NCBI RefSeq assembly: GCF_914767665.1 | Contig: NC_059502.1 | Span: 58,386,031 to 58,450,030, forward strand | DNA length: 64,000 bases | Direction of reading: 5' to 3' | Origin: Harmonia axyridis | Lineage: Eukaryota > Arthropoda > Insecta > Coleoptera > Coccinellidae | Shown: one piece after another, positions 45,201 to 57,782 of the stretch | Layout of the letters: each line of letters starts with the position of its first letter | Numbering within the stretch: the stretch's first letter is position 1 | Translations under genes and position numbers: made by a program | The notes under the pieces: model-generated | Databases searched by the model: none | The model's input: only the letters and a program-made list of their open reading frames with translations | What the model was told of the DNA's origin: nothing

Positions 45201-46621
45201 ATTACTACAAATTACATAATTGAAAATGGGTCATCTGTTGATTTGTTTTCCAGTTCTAGTCATTTGGTGAAGTCAGGAACTATTGAAACTATTGACCTTA
45301 GAACTTTGAATGGCGTATGAATGAACAAGCGCTCGTCTCTAAACCGATCTCCGAAACAAAAAATTATAGACATGGTGAGGAAATGATAAGAGTGATCTGT
45401 TCAGTGAATGAGCGCTCAGAAACGAAAATTTTGTGAAAATTCAAGTTTCAAGTTTGTTTATGTTGGATTTTTTGAGAAAGTTAAAATTTTTTTACTTATA
45501 GTGGCGACGTCAGCTTTCTTGATTGGGGTACCAAGATCTTCAGGACCATCAAGTTTAAATTGAATTCATGTTGTATTTTTTTGCTAATTCAAGACAAAAA
45601 TTTAGAGGGCGGGGGCGACTGGACTCCTCTAGCGCCGTCACTGCTCCTACTCTAATTATATTATGCAGATTTGAATCCACAAAATGAAAATATTCACTAT
45701 TTATGTGTAGAATCTCATGATGTTTAATGTTTAATGTTTTCATCCAGATTTATAACTTTTCAAAAGCTCAAAGCTCATGGATTCAAAAACAGCTATTGAA
45801 AAATAACAACAGAAGGCCCACTCATCAAATATTTTTTACTAATAGTAATATGGAAAGTAGAAGCTATAAATGACTAAAAGAAGTTTTGGATAGATTGTAA
45901 AGTAGGATATGTAGTGATAAAGTCAAAATTTATCCAGCTTTCTTCAGTTCGGAAGCATGTTCTTATAAAAGGGTTATGCAATTAGGAAATTTTGTAATTT
46001 TTCAGCATCATTCATATGAAGATTAAAATCATGAATTTATATTTTTACCTTATTATGACCTTGCTTAGGAAAAATATTAAAAAAACGTATGAGATTCTCG
46101 TTGTATTCTTCATCAGTTGCTACAGATCCTTCATCCATTAAATCACCCAAAAATATGGTAACATCAGGTTGAACAAAATTCAAAGCTTGGTGATATGTTC
46201 TCTTAAGATAACTGGAATGAATTACACTCATATGGAAATAAGGATACAAGATTTTTCTTCCTAAGTATTATGAAGTGTGCTTGAACATATTGAAAGCTTT
46301 TGTATATGACACAAACAACACAAAACAGGTAAGCATATTAAATTGTTGAAAGAAAGGAAAACTCACCTGTCAGAATCATATTTAGTAATGAAGCGTAAAC
46401 GGTTCCAAATATCTACTTCCTCATGTTCAATTATTTGTGGATCAGCTACTAATAAAATTTTTAGGCACTTGGAGGAATTTGAACACTTCATATCAAACCA
46501 ATACCCTTTGTTGATTATATATGAAAGAATTTCTATGTATATAACATAAAAGCAAACCAGCAGTAGCAAAGATATAATGATATGTTTTTTGCATGAGGAG
46601 ATTATTTTTCTGTTGAAGAAT
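42266..46621 (-). CDS. Cdc1/Ted1/PGAP5-like metallophosphoesterase, four exons (first exon not found)
   Basis: Minus-strand exons 46621-46367, 46211-46049, 43394-43137 and 42517-42266, with matching phases and GT-AG borders; stop TAA at 42268-42266. The first visible exon encodes one membrane helix (HIIISLLLLVCFYVIYIEIL), then KILLVADPQI. Next come TIFLGDLMDEG, LPGDNDIGGEG, NVVLSHVPLM and QVIFAGHKHR, the five metallophosphoesterase blocks in order. ADPQ in place of DxH and GDND in place of GNHD point to the Cdc1/Ted1 subfamily. Family role: Mn-dependent removal of ethanolamine phosphate from GPI anchors in the ER/Golgi, aiding cargo exit. The first exon must end in phase 2 and supply the start; it should lie between 46622 and about 48500 but I could not fix it. 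The 2.65-kb intron holds a 116-codon open frame of unknown meaning. Confidence 0.82.
43395..46048 (-). other. Large intron of the metallophosphoesterase gene
   Basis: Mostly AT-rich unique sequence. A GC-richer patch at about 45500-45655 (tips resembling AGTGGCGACGTC and its imperfect inverse AGCGCCGTCACT) may be a tiny decayed MITE. The minus-strand open frame 44727-44377 (116 residues) has no recognisable domain. Confidence 0.35.
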
Positions 46622-48510
46622 CTGAAAAAAAATTTTTAATTAAATATATTTCCAATGGATAAAATATTATTTAATTTTAAATTCAATTTCTCTTGAGGAA
46701 TTAAATCCAAAAAAGCCTAATTTCACTCAGAATATCAGAATAAATATATGAAATCAAACAATTATGAAAAACTCATAAAACTGAATTTAATATCAAATTT
46801 CTTTCCAGTAAAGGCAGTACCTAGACATTCACACTCTTTAATCTTTATTATTTTTCATATGTAAAATTTGATTCAGAGAGAAAAATGGAATCACTGAAGT
46901 CAGGACCAAGTCTACTGATGATTCTCCATACATAAATGATTATTGTAGACCTTAAAGGGTGGTTGTATGGCATTCAGGTTTAGATTTAGAGACGTTAGAC
47001 ACATTAGCGCTCCGAAGTAGGATTTAAAAGGCTCCTGGTAAGGTCACTCTACAGGCCTATTAGTTCTTAAGTATAATGAACAAAAACTCAAATGACAAAA
47101 CTTCCACGATTAAATATGGATATTAGATTAACATGGACCAAAATAAATGAATAAATAAACATGGACCAAAATAAATAGGAAAAGAATGAGTATCAAAATA
47201 GATTGTACATTGAAGATACAATGATAATGATTGATAAAACAAATCAATGATGATAAATCTATTGAAATTTGTTTGTTGCTCTCTTATTTTTCTTTATGAA
47301 CACATCTTAATTTTTTCCTTTCATCCTATTCATTCATTTCTGATTAATTCACTGTCTTCCAACTTATTGAATGGTTTATTAAAATACTTAGCAAACTGTT
47401 GAGTATATTTCTTTTTGTTTTATACTGTCTTAGGCCTCTGAACTTAGAACTCAAATCTTGTGTAAGTTAGGAATACTGATTCTTTTCTGTTTAGGCTTCG
47501 TTACGAAGTCTAATCACCCTTTCAGGCACCATACTATAAATTTTCCGATAGAAAATGGTGAAATAGTAATCATGTTTTACTCAACTTCAAAAACTTATTA
47601 GAAGAATATCCCTGAAGAAAATTAACTCATGTTGTTACTGATTATTAATCGTAAGGAATCAATCAGATTTGAAAAATTGTCCTTATCAATATAATATTAT
47701 CTTTTCCCAAATATATCCTTCGGTTACTTTGTTATTACCTTAAATAAATCATTCTCATATTTCAGAAGAATTCTTTGTGACATAATAAAAAACATAAAAT
47801 TATTCACATTGAGCAGAAATTATAAAAAAAATTGTTTTGCATGAAGCATAACAAAAACAAATTTTTTTATAGAATTGTAGGTTAAATTTCAATGACAGAT
47901 ACAGAAATTCATAGAATACCTGGTAAAACAGAATACTAATAATTATATAACAAATTACAATTGTAAATTATGAATGATATTATATTTCAATGAATTTCTT
48001 TATAGAGTCAAATAAAAGTTTATTTGAAAATTTTTTTTTAATTGTTTGCTATGAGGTGAATAAACATATACTTTTATTGTATTAATGTACCATATGCATA
48101 CTTGTAGGAGTGTTATTTATATTTCAATACCTATAAACTTCAGATGATTATTATTAAGTAAAATGTTCAGCGCCATTCAACAAAATAATCAGTTACAGTT
48201 CAATGGTTTTCATCTTTTGAGTAAACGTCACTTTCCCTTACACATGTATCAACAGTTCTAACCTCACTTAAAATTTTGATTGACAAGGTTTCTGTTGGCC
48301 ACTATCAGTTTTATACATTTTGTTGTGTATGAAGTTACCCATGCTGATTGTTTGAAGTGGTATTTTCCAAAATCCTCTCTTACATTCTCTGATCTATAAA
48401 ATTCGAGAACATTTTCATTCAGGACTTCACTATATTTATTTTTTTCCTAGTTCATATATGAAATGTTTTCTTCTAACTGAAGGTACCGAATTATATAATT
48501 TTTAAAAATT
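46622..48510. other. Divergent intergenic region
   Basis: It lies between two divergent genes and should contain the missing first exon and promoter of the metallophosphoesterase and the promoter of the SLC22 gene. I see no TATA box or other element I would defend. Confidence 0.4.
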
Positions 48511-51500
48511 ATGGGGTATGAAGAAGTCATTCATGTGTTAGGGGACTTTGGGAGGTATCAGAAAAGGATATATTTTCTTTTATGCTTGCCGGCTATTTTG
48601 TGTGCTTTCCATAAATTGGCAAATGTTTTTTTGATAGCAGAGCCTCATCAAAGGTGAGTGAATTTCGATTCTGCCTTCAACTGAATGCTTTAAATCTCTT
48701 ATAATATTTCATTGCTGAATATTAAAAATCATAGTATTAGAGAAAAATGTTACTTATTATATTAATTAATGAAGATTTAAAATATTATGGTAGGATTATT
48801 GATATTGAGTTTATTTTGTATTTCTAAGACTTCTCAAATATATCTTAATACTAACATTTTCTTGATGAAATTTGATAAATAATTTTTCGCTACTTTGAAA
48901 TCAAGTAATTTTATTTTTAAAAATTATCAAGAGTGAAATTTCAATTTTACTGTGACACGACCCCAGTTTCAGGTGAAATTTCAGATAAAACATTACCTTG
49001 AACCATGAATTATTGACCTTATTTAGAGAAATTTCCATGCTTTATATTTTAATCAATAAATCGCTTTTATCTTCTACGATAATACAGGCCTGTCTGATTA
49101 CATTTCGAAATTTTATTAAATTCCGGAAACCTTCTGAATTATCGATAGATTCTTCTCTATTATTCGTAAACTTTTATTTCTGTAATAATTAATAATGGTT
49201 ACATTTGAACGACATTTTCAGGATAGATTCGTATCTGAAATGCTGCGGTTAAATTCGTCAATGGACAAAATACGTCTGTCCGTTAGAAATGTTGTCTTCC
49301 GGATAATTTAAAAATGACCAATTCGACGGAATTAAATGCTCCATTTGGAGGTGAAATAACAATTTAAATTTCTGCGAAATTTAAAAAATTCAAAAATATT
49401 AAAAGAAAATGGAATGAGTTACTGCAAGATCTGAATATCCACACTAATTTTCTTGAAAATGTGACTGGTAATTTGATTATTTTTTCCCGTCGATGGGGAG
49501 GCGATTCCTATAGCCATTCTAAAGAAAAACTGCATATGAACGTCGAACGTTTATTTCTAAACAAATTTGATCTCTGGATTCTACTTTGTCCGGTCCATGG
49601 TTTTTTCATAAAAAATTAAAAATCGTTTTACTTCAGGGATAATTTGCTAAGTGTCATTTCGATTGAAATTACTTGCGTATCCTCTAAAATTAAATTGAGA
49701 GTTTAAATTGGTTAAAAAACGAATGGGATTTCTAAAAATACATTTTCGTCGTTAGATTTCTTGTTAAAAAAACAAATAATGAAACTGCTTCATATCGCAA
49801 TACCGAATAACAATCTTTTAATTCATAAATGTAGTTGGCTTAGTATAAATTAAGTTTACACAAAAGTCAATGTCAAAACCATAGTTGTTAACGAAATAGT
49901 ATATAACATTACTAGCAAGGTAAGAGGGTTTTTACTGGCGAATGGAGGATATAATTGACGAGCCGCAGGCGAGTCAGTTACCTCATTGAGCCAGTAAAAC
50001 CCGTTACCTTGCGTGTATTGTTTTATATTTTATTTGTTTCTCATTTGTAAAAAGTTTAGATGAATTCCAAAAAAATCTCAATAATTTGTCTCAAATGTCG
50101 TAAGCTATCATAGACATATATTTATATCAGTCTATGTAAGCTATGGAAGCGTTGCCATGAACATGTCTGTTTATTTTTCTTTACATTTGTTTTGGCGAAA
50201 GCGAGAATGAATGTATCAAAAGAAATTATTGAGACAGCCAGTAGTGTAGCTTCAAGTTTATTACCTGCAAAATCAGCTTCAAGGTACGAGCGAGAATACG
50301 ACGACTTCAAAAAGTGGCAAAACAAAAATAGTGTGATTGGGGTAACTGAAGATGTTTTGTTGGTCTACTTGAATCAACTATCAGCTAGATTCAGCCCTAA
50401 TACTTGATGGGCAAAATGGTCTATGCTGAAAAGCTGCTTGGAAATGAATGAAAATGCCCCTGTTCGCAGGTTTGTTTTCCTTAAAAAATTCATTGAAAAA
50501 TATGACGTTTAGTTGTCATTTGCAGATTTCTAAAGATAATAGCGTTTCTGAAACGAAAAAATGAGCGTTATACGCCAAAAAAGGCCAAGGTAAAGAAGAG
50601 GCTGAACAATTTCTTTTACACGCTTCTGATGACCAGTGGTTGCTGGCGAAAATTGTGAAACAATATTTGGGATTTTTGAATGTTGTCGATGTGACGAAAT
50701 TCTCTCCTTAAACATGAATGATGTAGAAGATATGGGAAAATACGTTATATGACGATAAAACAAAATTTTCTAATGTAAATAATACTACTAACTTGTAAAA
50801 ATTTTGCAAGTTAACTGTCAGTTTTACAAGTTAGTGACTTGATAAAATAAACTTTCTTGATTAATATTGTGTTTTTGGAAACTCACATTTACTAATGAGA
50901 AACAAATAAAGTAAATTGTTGGCTTCAAACCTATCTCAGTCCGTCTTTTTTTGATTTTAAGTGTGCTTTACAAATTATTTACTTCTTCGCTGCATTTACA
51001 AATATCAGTAGGTAAATAATGAGAAATTATACCAATGCGGAAGTGGTCTCGCAGATGGCAATGCAATAGAAGCCAGATGCATTTATCAGGAAAGCTGGAA
51101 AAATATCCTAATCGTGCCTTGCCAGATATCCTAACCTCTTCGAATATTCATCGCCGACTTAACAAAAGATAGTTAAAAAATAATAATACAGAAGGTAGTC
51201 CTCGCACTATCAAAACACCTGAAATTGAAATAGCGGTGCTGCAAGACATAAATGAACATCCTTAGATGAGTACGATAACTTAATAAACCTATAGGCAGCA
51301 GCCTAATGGAAAGATTTGTCACTGGTTAATTGTTCTGATTTTTTCGCATGTTGTAGAATATGACCTCCTGAACAAGAGTGTCAATCGGTCCAACTCAATT
51401 CTATATGACTAGTTTTCGAGATACAGGGTGTCGAAGTTGGAAAATGACATTTCTTTTAAGTGGCATTTCTCGAAAAATCATCTTGAATGAAACACTTGCG

Positions 51501-54323
51501 CGACAAATATTGCTTACCCATGAGGTAATAATTTCAGAGAGGTTTTTAATAAAAATTATAGTTAGATATGGGGCGAGTCGAACATCATTCAAAATGAAAT
51601 TCGTTTAGTTCATAATTCACCCAGTAATTGAAAAAGTCATCCGTGGAATTTTACAATTTTTTGTCATATTACTCTTAGTTCGAGTATACACTATTATAAT
51701 GACAAATAGTTTTGGCTTTGTTATGACCAGTTTTCGAGTTACACAGTGTTATGTAATAATAATAATAAGGGCATCTCAAGAACTATAAAACCCAGAGAAA
51801 AATCTTCAAAGACCCCCGATCTCTTTTTTCGAAATAATCAGATATTAGAAAACAGATAATATTGATTCGTTCTTGAGTTACAGGGCGTTTCTTGGAAAAT
51901 GACTTATATCTATGATCCCTTATGAGTATCATATGAACCATAAAAATGATTGAAAAAAATGTGGAAATCTCGAACAGAAACCAAGATATAGCGAAATCTT
52001 TGATACAGTTATTTTTCAGAAACGCCCTGTAACTCAACAACGAATCAAGATATCTATGATTTGATTTCTGATATCTTATTATTTCGTAAAAAGAGATCGG
52101 GGGTCCTTGTAGATTTTTTTCTCTGAGTCTTGAGATTCTTGAGATCTTCTAAGTGAGCATCGAATTTGGGTCACCCTGTACAATGTCATTATACAATGAC
52201 AAAATAACGATGAGTAAATGCCAAAGTGTCTCTTACCGTTACTCTTTATGAAATTTTCATTGTATATAACCTGTTTTGACAACTTTTGTAATAACAGTCG
52301 CCCCTCTGAATATCTCTAAGTATATCAAGAACTAATCATAGCAAAGCCAATACTGTTTGATATTACAATGGGGTACTCGAACTAACAGTAATGACAAAAT
52401 ATTTGAAAATTCCAAAGACGACTTTTTCAATGACAGGGTGAATTATGAACAAAATGAATTTCATTTTGAATAATGTTTGACTCACCCTGTATCTGAAAAT
52501 AATTTTTATTGAATACTAGTTCAGAATTATTACCTTATGGGTGAGCAATATTTGTCACGCAAGAGTGTTTCATTTAAGATGTTTTACTACGAGAAATGTC
52601 ACTTTAAAGAAATGCCACTTTCCAACTTCGACACCCGGTATCTCGAAAACTATAGTCATATAGGATTGAGTTGCACCGATTGACTTTCTTGTTCAGGAGG
52701 TCATATTCTACAAAATACGAAAAATTCAGAAAAATTAACCGGTGAACTTACTTTCATAAAATAAAACAAAACTCTTTTGCTGCAATCTGAAATTCCCAAT
52801 GAAATTCTGATTTGGTAATAATTTTTTATACACATTATACATTTTTTTACATTTAGAATTAATTATCATTTAATATTACCTGAACGAAACTGAATACCTT
52901 AAAAAAAACATGATTTCTCCATACAAAAATCCACCCATGAAACTTTTAGCAATTTGTCCCTCGATTTTTATTTTTTAGGGGAAAACCACGCGCTGGACAA
53001 AGTGAAATCAAGTGATCAAATTTGTTTAGAAATGAATGAGAATTCCAAAAATAATTTTTCTCTAATTCTGTGGCAAATCCGTTCATTCTGCCATACCTTG
53101 TAGATTAAAATCTTGCGGGAATATCTCAGTTTCACACACATTTCATAGTTATATTTCATTATTGTTTATTGGTCCTCGGAACTCTCTTGTCATGTATTTA
53201 TCTATCATCTGTCATATTTGTTATGCAGAAAACAGTTCTGCCAACCAAAATTTTACAAAGCAAAAATCACTAAACGATATTTTTGAAAATACTCCATTAA
53301 TTTCAATAGGAATCCAGTGAATTAAAGAAAATAAAGTATAAATACTCTTACAGAAGACTCATATATTGACTCGTATATTGAAAAACTCGCTACTTCAAGA
53401 CTTGCTTATCAATTTTGACCTCGTGGAAGAATATCAATGCCTGCTGCCTTGTATTATAAATAATATGAATTTGAGGAAGAACAGTAACGTACCATCTTTT
53501 TCTCCAAAAATATTCTATTCAAAACCTATTTAGACGCCAATTGTAATAATAATAAAATTCTTTGTACACCAGAAAATGTATCTTGAAGCCAGTGACAACG
53601 TGTACCTACCAAATATCATAGGAATATCTGCAAAATTGTGATTAAAAAAATTATTTATATTCTGGAAACTTTACCACCCTGTATCTCAAAAGTTAGTCGT
53701 TTACGATATACATTTATATGAAGTTTTATTCTTAAAAAGACTTTCAGAATTGCCCTCCTTGAATACATATAAGCATATCATAAAGAAGCACCCTAGAAGC
53801 ACGTGAAGCTTCACAAATATATTCGTCAAATTCAAAATTAAATAAAAAAAATCTCTTTCAATGAGGAAATTTCGCGTCAACATTAGCTTCATTATTTCAC
53901 GAATGGTTTCTTGATTTGATTTCGAAATGTGTAATTTTTAAATTATTGAGAAAACAAAATTCCATAAATTGGTATAACACCAGAATCATAAATGCGAAAG
54001 TGGTACCTCACATATGTAAATCCCTTTGAACGATGGTTTAAAATTGATAGATGATTTATGAGTGAAAACTGATTTTAATTCGCAACAGTACTTGAATATT
54101 ATTTCGAAAGTATTTTGACAAAACAAATTTCAGGTGTCGACTTCCTTTCGAGACTAAAGATGCCCTCTATCATCAAAATGAAAGTTTTTTCAAACAATAT
54201 TATCCATATGATTCTGCGAATGAAAAATATTCAGAATGTAAAGTGATATTGGACAACCAAACTCAAAAATGTAGCGACTACATTTACGACCATTCTGTGT
54301 ATGGTTACACGGCTGTGATTGAG
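48511..54323 (+). CDS. SLC22-type organic ion transporter, first two exons (partial)
   Basis: Exon 1 (48511-48653) starts MGYEEVIHVLGDFGRYQKRI and continues into the first transmembrane helix, the conserved N-terminus of insect organic cation transporters. Exon 2 (54134-54323) encodes the large extracellular loop (PHQRCRLPF, ECKVILDNQTQKCSDYIYD) with the paired Cys and potential N-glycosylation sites NES and NQT. It ends at YTAVIE just before the expected Trp-x-Leu-Val-Cys segment. The exons join in phase within an Arg codon. These are 12-helix plasma-membrane uniporters or exchangers of small organic ions. No third exon was found up to 64000, so the gene either continues beyond the window or is truncated. 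The intron is 5.5 kb and filled with transposon debris. Confidence 0.82.
49918..50012. repeat. Stem-loop next to the Crypton-like remnant
   Basis: GGTAAGAGGGTTTTTACTGG pairs imperfectly with CCAGTAAAACCCGTTACC around a loop that contains ACGAGCCGCAGGCGAG. It may be a terminal structure of the mobile element that follows. TTTATTTGTTTCTCAT at about 50031-50046 is mirrored at about 50897-50912. Confidence 0.5.
50207..50710 (+). pseudogene. Crypton-like tyrosine recombinase remnant
   Basis: It begins MNVSKEIIETASSVASSLLP, then SRYEREYDDFKKWQNKN and TEDVLLVYLNQLS. This resembles the core-binding N-terminal domain of the Crypton-like recombinases common in insects (LLP-KS---YE--Y--F--W). After a stop at 50405 the homology continues as WAKWSMLKSCLEMNENAPV and FLKRKNERYTPKKAK. 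The catalytic Arg/His/Tyr domain is missing. A dead copy in the SLC22 intron. Confidence 0.5.
51320..52747. mobile_element. Nested foldback elements (outer 51320-52747, inner about 51770-52180)
   Basis: Outer arms: GAATATGACCTCCTGAACAA at about 51357 is mirrored at about 52690-52711, and the pairing continues inward to about 51730 and from about 52325. A second palindrome with its own centre near 51961 (GAGTTACAGGGCGTTTCT mirrored) lies inside, and its right tip reads CACCCTGTAC. The different centres (about 52034 and 51961) indicate one foldback inserted into another. No coding sequence is recognised. Confidence 0.65.
53055..53465. repeat. Dispersed repeat family, fragment 3
   Basis: Same family as 16529-16650 and 25432-25860 (CTCTAATTCTGTGGC, TCTTGCGGGAATATCTC). 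This copy continues further and shares AAGAATATCAATGCCT with the 25.8-kb copy. Non-coding. Confidence 0.6.
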
Positions 54324-55220
54324 GTAAGTGTTATTGCCCTTTTTATCGTAATATACTCCTTTTATTAAAAAATATTGAAGTTGTTTTTAAATGTACTTAT
54401 ATTAATTGGTTATTGAATTTTTTCATTTGAAAACATCATTATTAATTAATTAGCAAGCAAACGTTGTCTAAGAGGTCGATAGAATAGTTTCCGATACTGG
54501 AATATTCCGTTTCATTTCAGATAATTTCTATTAATATAATCTTGATAGTAATTTCATCTTCAATGAATGGTGATGGGGAGTAATGAAGTCAGAAGTTAAT
54601 TATACGCTCACTTTTCTTTGATAATACATATTTATGATTAAGTTTACAATTTTATGTGTAATTGAAATGAATACATTTCGGATTGTTGTAAATTTACCGC
54701 GGGATCCGTAAAATTTTCAAATTCTGATCAACATATCGATTTTAATATATTTCGGAACTAAAAATTGAATACATAAATGATTTCGATAAATGCAATAAAA
54801 GTTTTATGAAATTTTTTATGTTTTAATTAATGAGTGTGATATTTTTATTTAAGGATTTGTTCAGCTCACCAGATTTCAATTATTTAGCATTGCAACTCCT
54901 AAATTATTAGACATAGAGTAGAATCTCATATCGTACTCTCCTTAACAGAAAAAGCCAAAAACTGCAAGTCGTTGCGTCATCTACGTTGACTGAGCTACAG
55001 CGCTATCGGAATTTTCCAGCACTTTCATTTTCGAAGCTACAGGAATTTTTTTTTTAATGGGAACCTAAGTGGGCGATAATATGTTTTTTATCATTTTCAA
55101 ACCATTTCAAAAATAAACTGCTCTTCAAAAGTTAGGGAACTAAAATATATATATACAGTATTGTATGGATAATCCGAATCCCGTAAAATCGGAACTACGC
55201 TATTGGTAAAATGATATGTA

Positions 55221-56750
55221 CACTGCGCAAAAAAATTAACGCACATTATGGAAATTTCAAATCTATTCTAGAACTGAAGGTGTTCTCAATGATAATTATT
55301 TTTTATCAGAATTATGCATGCATATGTTATCCACTTTCAACGTTTTTCTTTAATACAGATGTTTTTTCCCAGCAGGAATAAAAAAAAGATGAGATTATCA
55401 GATTTTGAATGTATTGGCTCCATTCTGAAATCAGTTGTTCTCGATCAATTCTAGTGCTCAATAGTTTTTCTTTCGTTTGATTTTCTACACTCGATCGCTA
55501 TGCAACGCGAAACACGCAATTTGACCCAAGAGGAATGTGCCCAAGCGGTAGTTTTGCGTGGAGAAGGGTGGACATACACAAGAATTGCAGAAAGGTTTGG
55601 AGTTTCCCATACAAGTGTGTCCAGAATGTTGCAGCGATTCAGGGAGACAGGTATGAATGTCCGAAAACCAGGACAGGGTAGACCACTGGTAACAACTGCC
55701 ATTCAAGAACGTTACTTGAGAGTTTCTTCGTTGAGACAACGGTTTGCAACCGCTCGCCTCCTTCAAAATCAGCTTGAGCAAACTCATGGGGTGCAAATTA
55801 ACACTCAGACAATAAGAAATCGCCTCAGAGAATAATGATATAAGGCCTCGTGTCGCGGCAAGAGGCCCAGCTCTTACCCCAGCCCATCGAAGGGCACGTT
55901 TGGATTTTGCGAGAGAGCATATCCATTGGGAAGAGGCTGATTGGGAAAGAGTTCTCTTCACAGATGAGTCTAGATTCTGCCTCTACCATTGTGATCGTGG
56001 TCCCCGTGTATGCAGACGTCCACATGAAAGATATGCTCAGTGCAATTTCCTGAATACTACTGGTTTCGGGGGAGGATTGATTATGGTATGGGGTGGAATA
56101 TCTTTGACTGCTCGCACAGACCTATTGGTCATTGATAATGGAGCTATGAATGCTGATAGGTATATAAGGAACATTCTTGAAGAGCATGTAGTGCCATTTG
56201 TTCCATACATTGGTGAAAATTTCATTTTTATGGACGATAATGCCAGACCCCATCGTGCGCGCATCGTTCAGGAGTACCTTGAAGAGGTTGAAGTCTCTCG
56301 AATGGAATGGCCAGCAAGAAGTCCAGATCTCAATCCGATTGAGCAGGTTTGGGACAACCTCAATAGAAGGCTGAGAAGTTCTTAAAATCATCCAGCTACT
56401 CTTAATGACTTAGGAATCCAACTCAGAGAAATCTGGGAAGGATTAGATCAGAACATTTTAAGATCACTCATTTTGGGTATGGACCGTCGTTGCCGAGCTG
56501 TAATTAACGCAAGGGCCGGAAATACCAAGTATTAAATCACTTATCAGCATTCCAGTATTTTGAAAATTGTTTATTTCTCTTCTTTCACATAAGATTCGGT
56601 GAAATCCCGAATTTTTCTTCCATTTAATGTGTCTTGTTTCGTTCAAAACCTTCCTGAGAGAACATGAAAAATAAGTTATAAAGTCAATGTAGAGTTAACC
56701 TTCATTAAAATTGAGATTTTCAGAATGTGCGTTAATTTTTTTGGGCAGTG
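55221..56750 (+). mobile_element. Tc1-like transposon, copy 3 (1530 bp)
   Basis: CACTGCGCAAAAAAATTAAC at the left and the inverse of CACTGCCCAAAAAAATTAAC at the right, with duplicated TA at 55219-55220 and 56751-56752. It is the longest of the three copies. Confidence 0.92.
55500..56535 (+). pseudogene. Tc1-like DD34E transposase, nearly intact but broken (copy 3)
   Basis: Frame one (55500-55835) encodes the paired HTH region: MQRETRNLTQEECAQAVVL, a TYTRIAERFGVSHTSVSRML recognition helix and a GRP linker. After a one-base insertion near 55834, frame two (55900-56385) carries FTDESRFCL, MDDNARPHRAR and PIEQVWD, the full DD34E triad. A TAA at 56383-56385 cuts off the last 50 residues, which are still readable to VINARAGNTKY. 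Two small lesions keep it from being an open frame. Confidence 0.9.
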
Positions 56751-57359
56751 TATAATCCGAACAGCCTGAACTCTGTAATCCGAACGGAAGGATGAATTTG
56801 ATTCCTTTGAGAGTATCAGGAGAAGGACTAGATCAAGATTTTGATTCAGTGGAATTAGTGAACAAAATAAATCGTACTATGATCCAAAAGTTGAAACAGA
56901 AAATCAAACATGGACACAAGGTGATGACGAAAAAAATCGAGATACAGATTTATTTATTTATCGTATGGCAATTTAGACACAGTAATCTTAAAAAATAATT
57001 TACACATATAAGCCAAGATACAGAGTTTTAGGAAGATGGTGAGATAATTGCTGATGTCACTGAGGAAAATGAAAGTTCTGACAACGAAGATGAACCTGTT
57101 CAGAAAGTGTCCACTAAAGAAACGGTCATATCATTCAATTAATGTCTTCGATTGGTAGAAATACATATTTTTATATAAAGTTCATGAAAATGAGTTTGCA
57201 TGCTCTAGAAATGATTTTATAATCCGAACTTGTTCTGATTATAAATATCATTCCATATGATTCCTATAATCCGAATAATTTGATAAACCGAACAGGTCCC
57301 GCCAACTTTCTGTTCGGATTATGCGTACATTACTGTAATTGGTTCTAATTTAAAAATCT

Positions 57360-57782
57360 TGGAATTTCATGAATTACAGTTGTCCAAGTTCATTTTATTT
57401 TTATGAACACCCTGTACATTTTTGGTCCTAACCGCAAATAGCTTCATAATGCTACGTATTTGCAGAATCGAAAAAAAATTTTTTCGAAAAAAGCTTTTTC
57501 TGCGGAAAAATTCAAAAAAATGTGAGTCCTCATCGCCACCATTTTTTTCATAAGAATCTCATTAACTCATGAACCGTTGAGTTGTTACCCAAGTTATGGC
57601 ATATTGCCGATATTGTCGTCAAAAAAGCTAATGATGCAATAATATACTGGGTGTGCTATTTGAAATAAGGAAGTAGTGGTCTGTTTTCGATATAACCGGA
57701 AGTTGATGTACAGATCTAAAAATATTTTAAGGAGAAAGATCATTGTCTCAAACTCAAATATGCAAATTTTCAGCTCAAAATG
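57360..57782. repeat. Arm of the CACCCTGTAC foldback family
   Basis: CACCCTGTACATTTTTGGTC and the TACGTATTTGCAGAATCG region match 62630-62850 directly and 62040-62340 in inverse orientation. This copy has a private insertion at about 57646-57715. Confidence 0.55.

Larger units (their letters stand above)
55156..57335 (+). mobile_element. Pogo-like element, copy 2, split by a Tc1 insertion
   Basis: The left tip CAGTATTGTATGGATAATCC and the right tip (reverse complement CAGTAATGTACGCATAATCC) are inverted repeats, with TA on both flanks. Internal TAATCCGAAC motifs recur. The Tc1-like element 55221-56750 interrupts it. The remaining interior has an acidic frame (VTEENESSDNEDEPVQK at about 57053-57103) that could be a transposase tail, but no catalytic domain. 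Same family as 8345-8794. Confidence 0.65.

Noticed and set aside
55500..56535. Considered as an active Tc1-like transposase
   Set aside because: A one-base insertion near 55834 and a stop at 56383-56385 break the frame.
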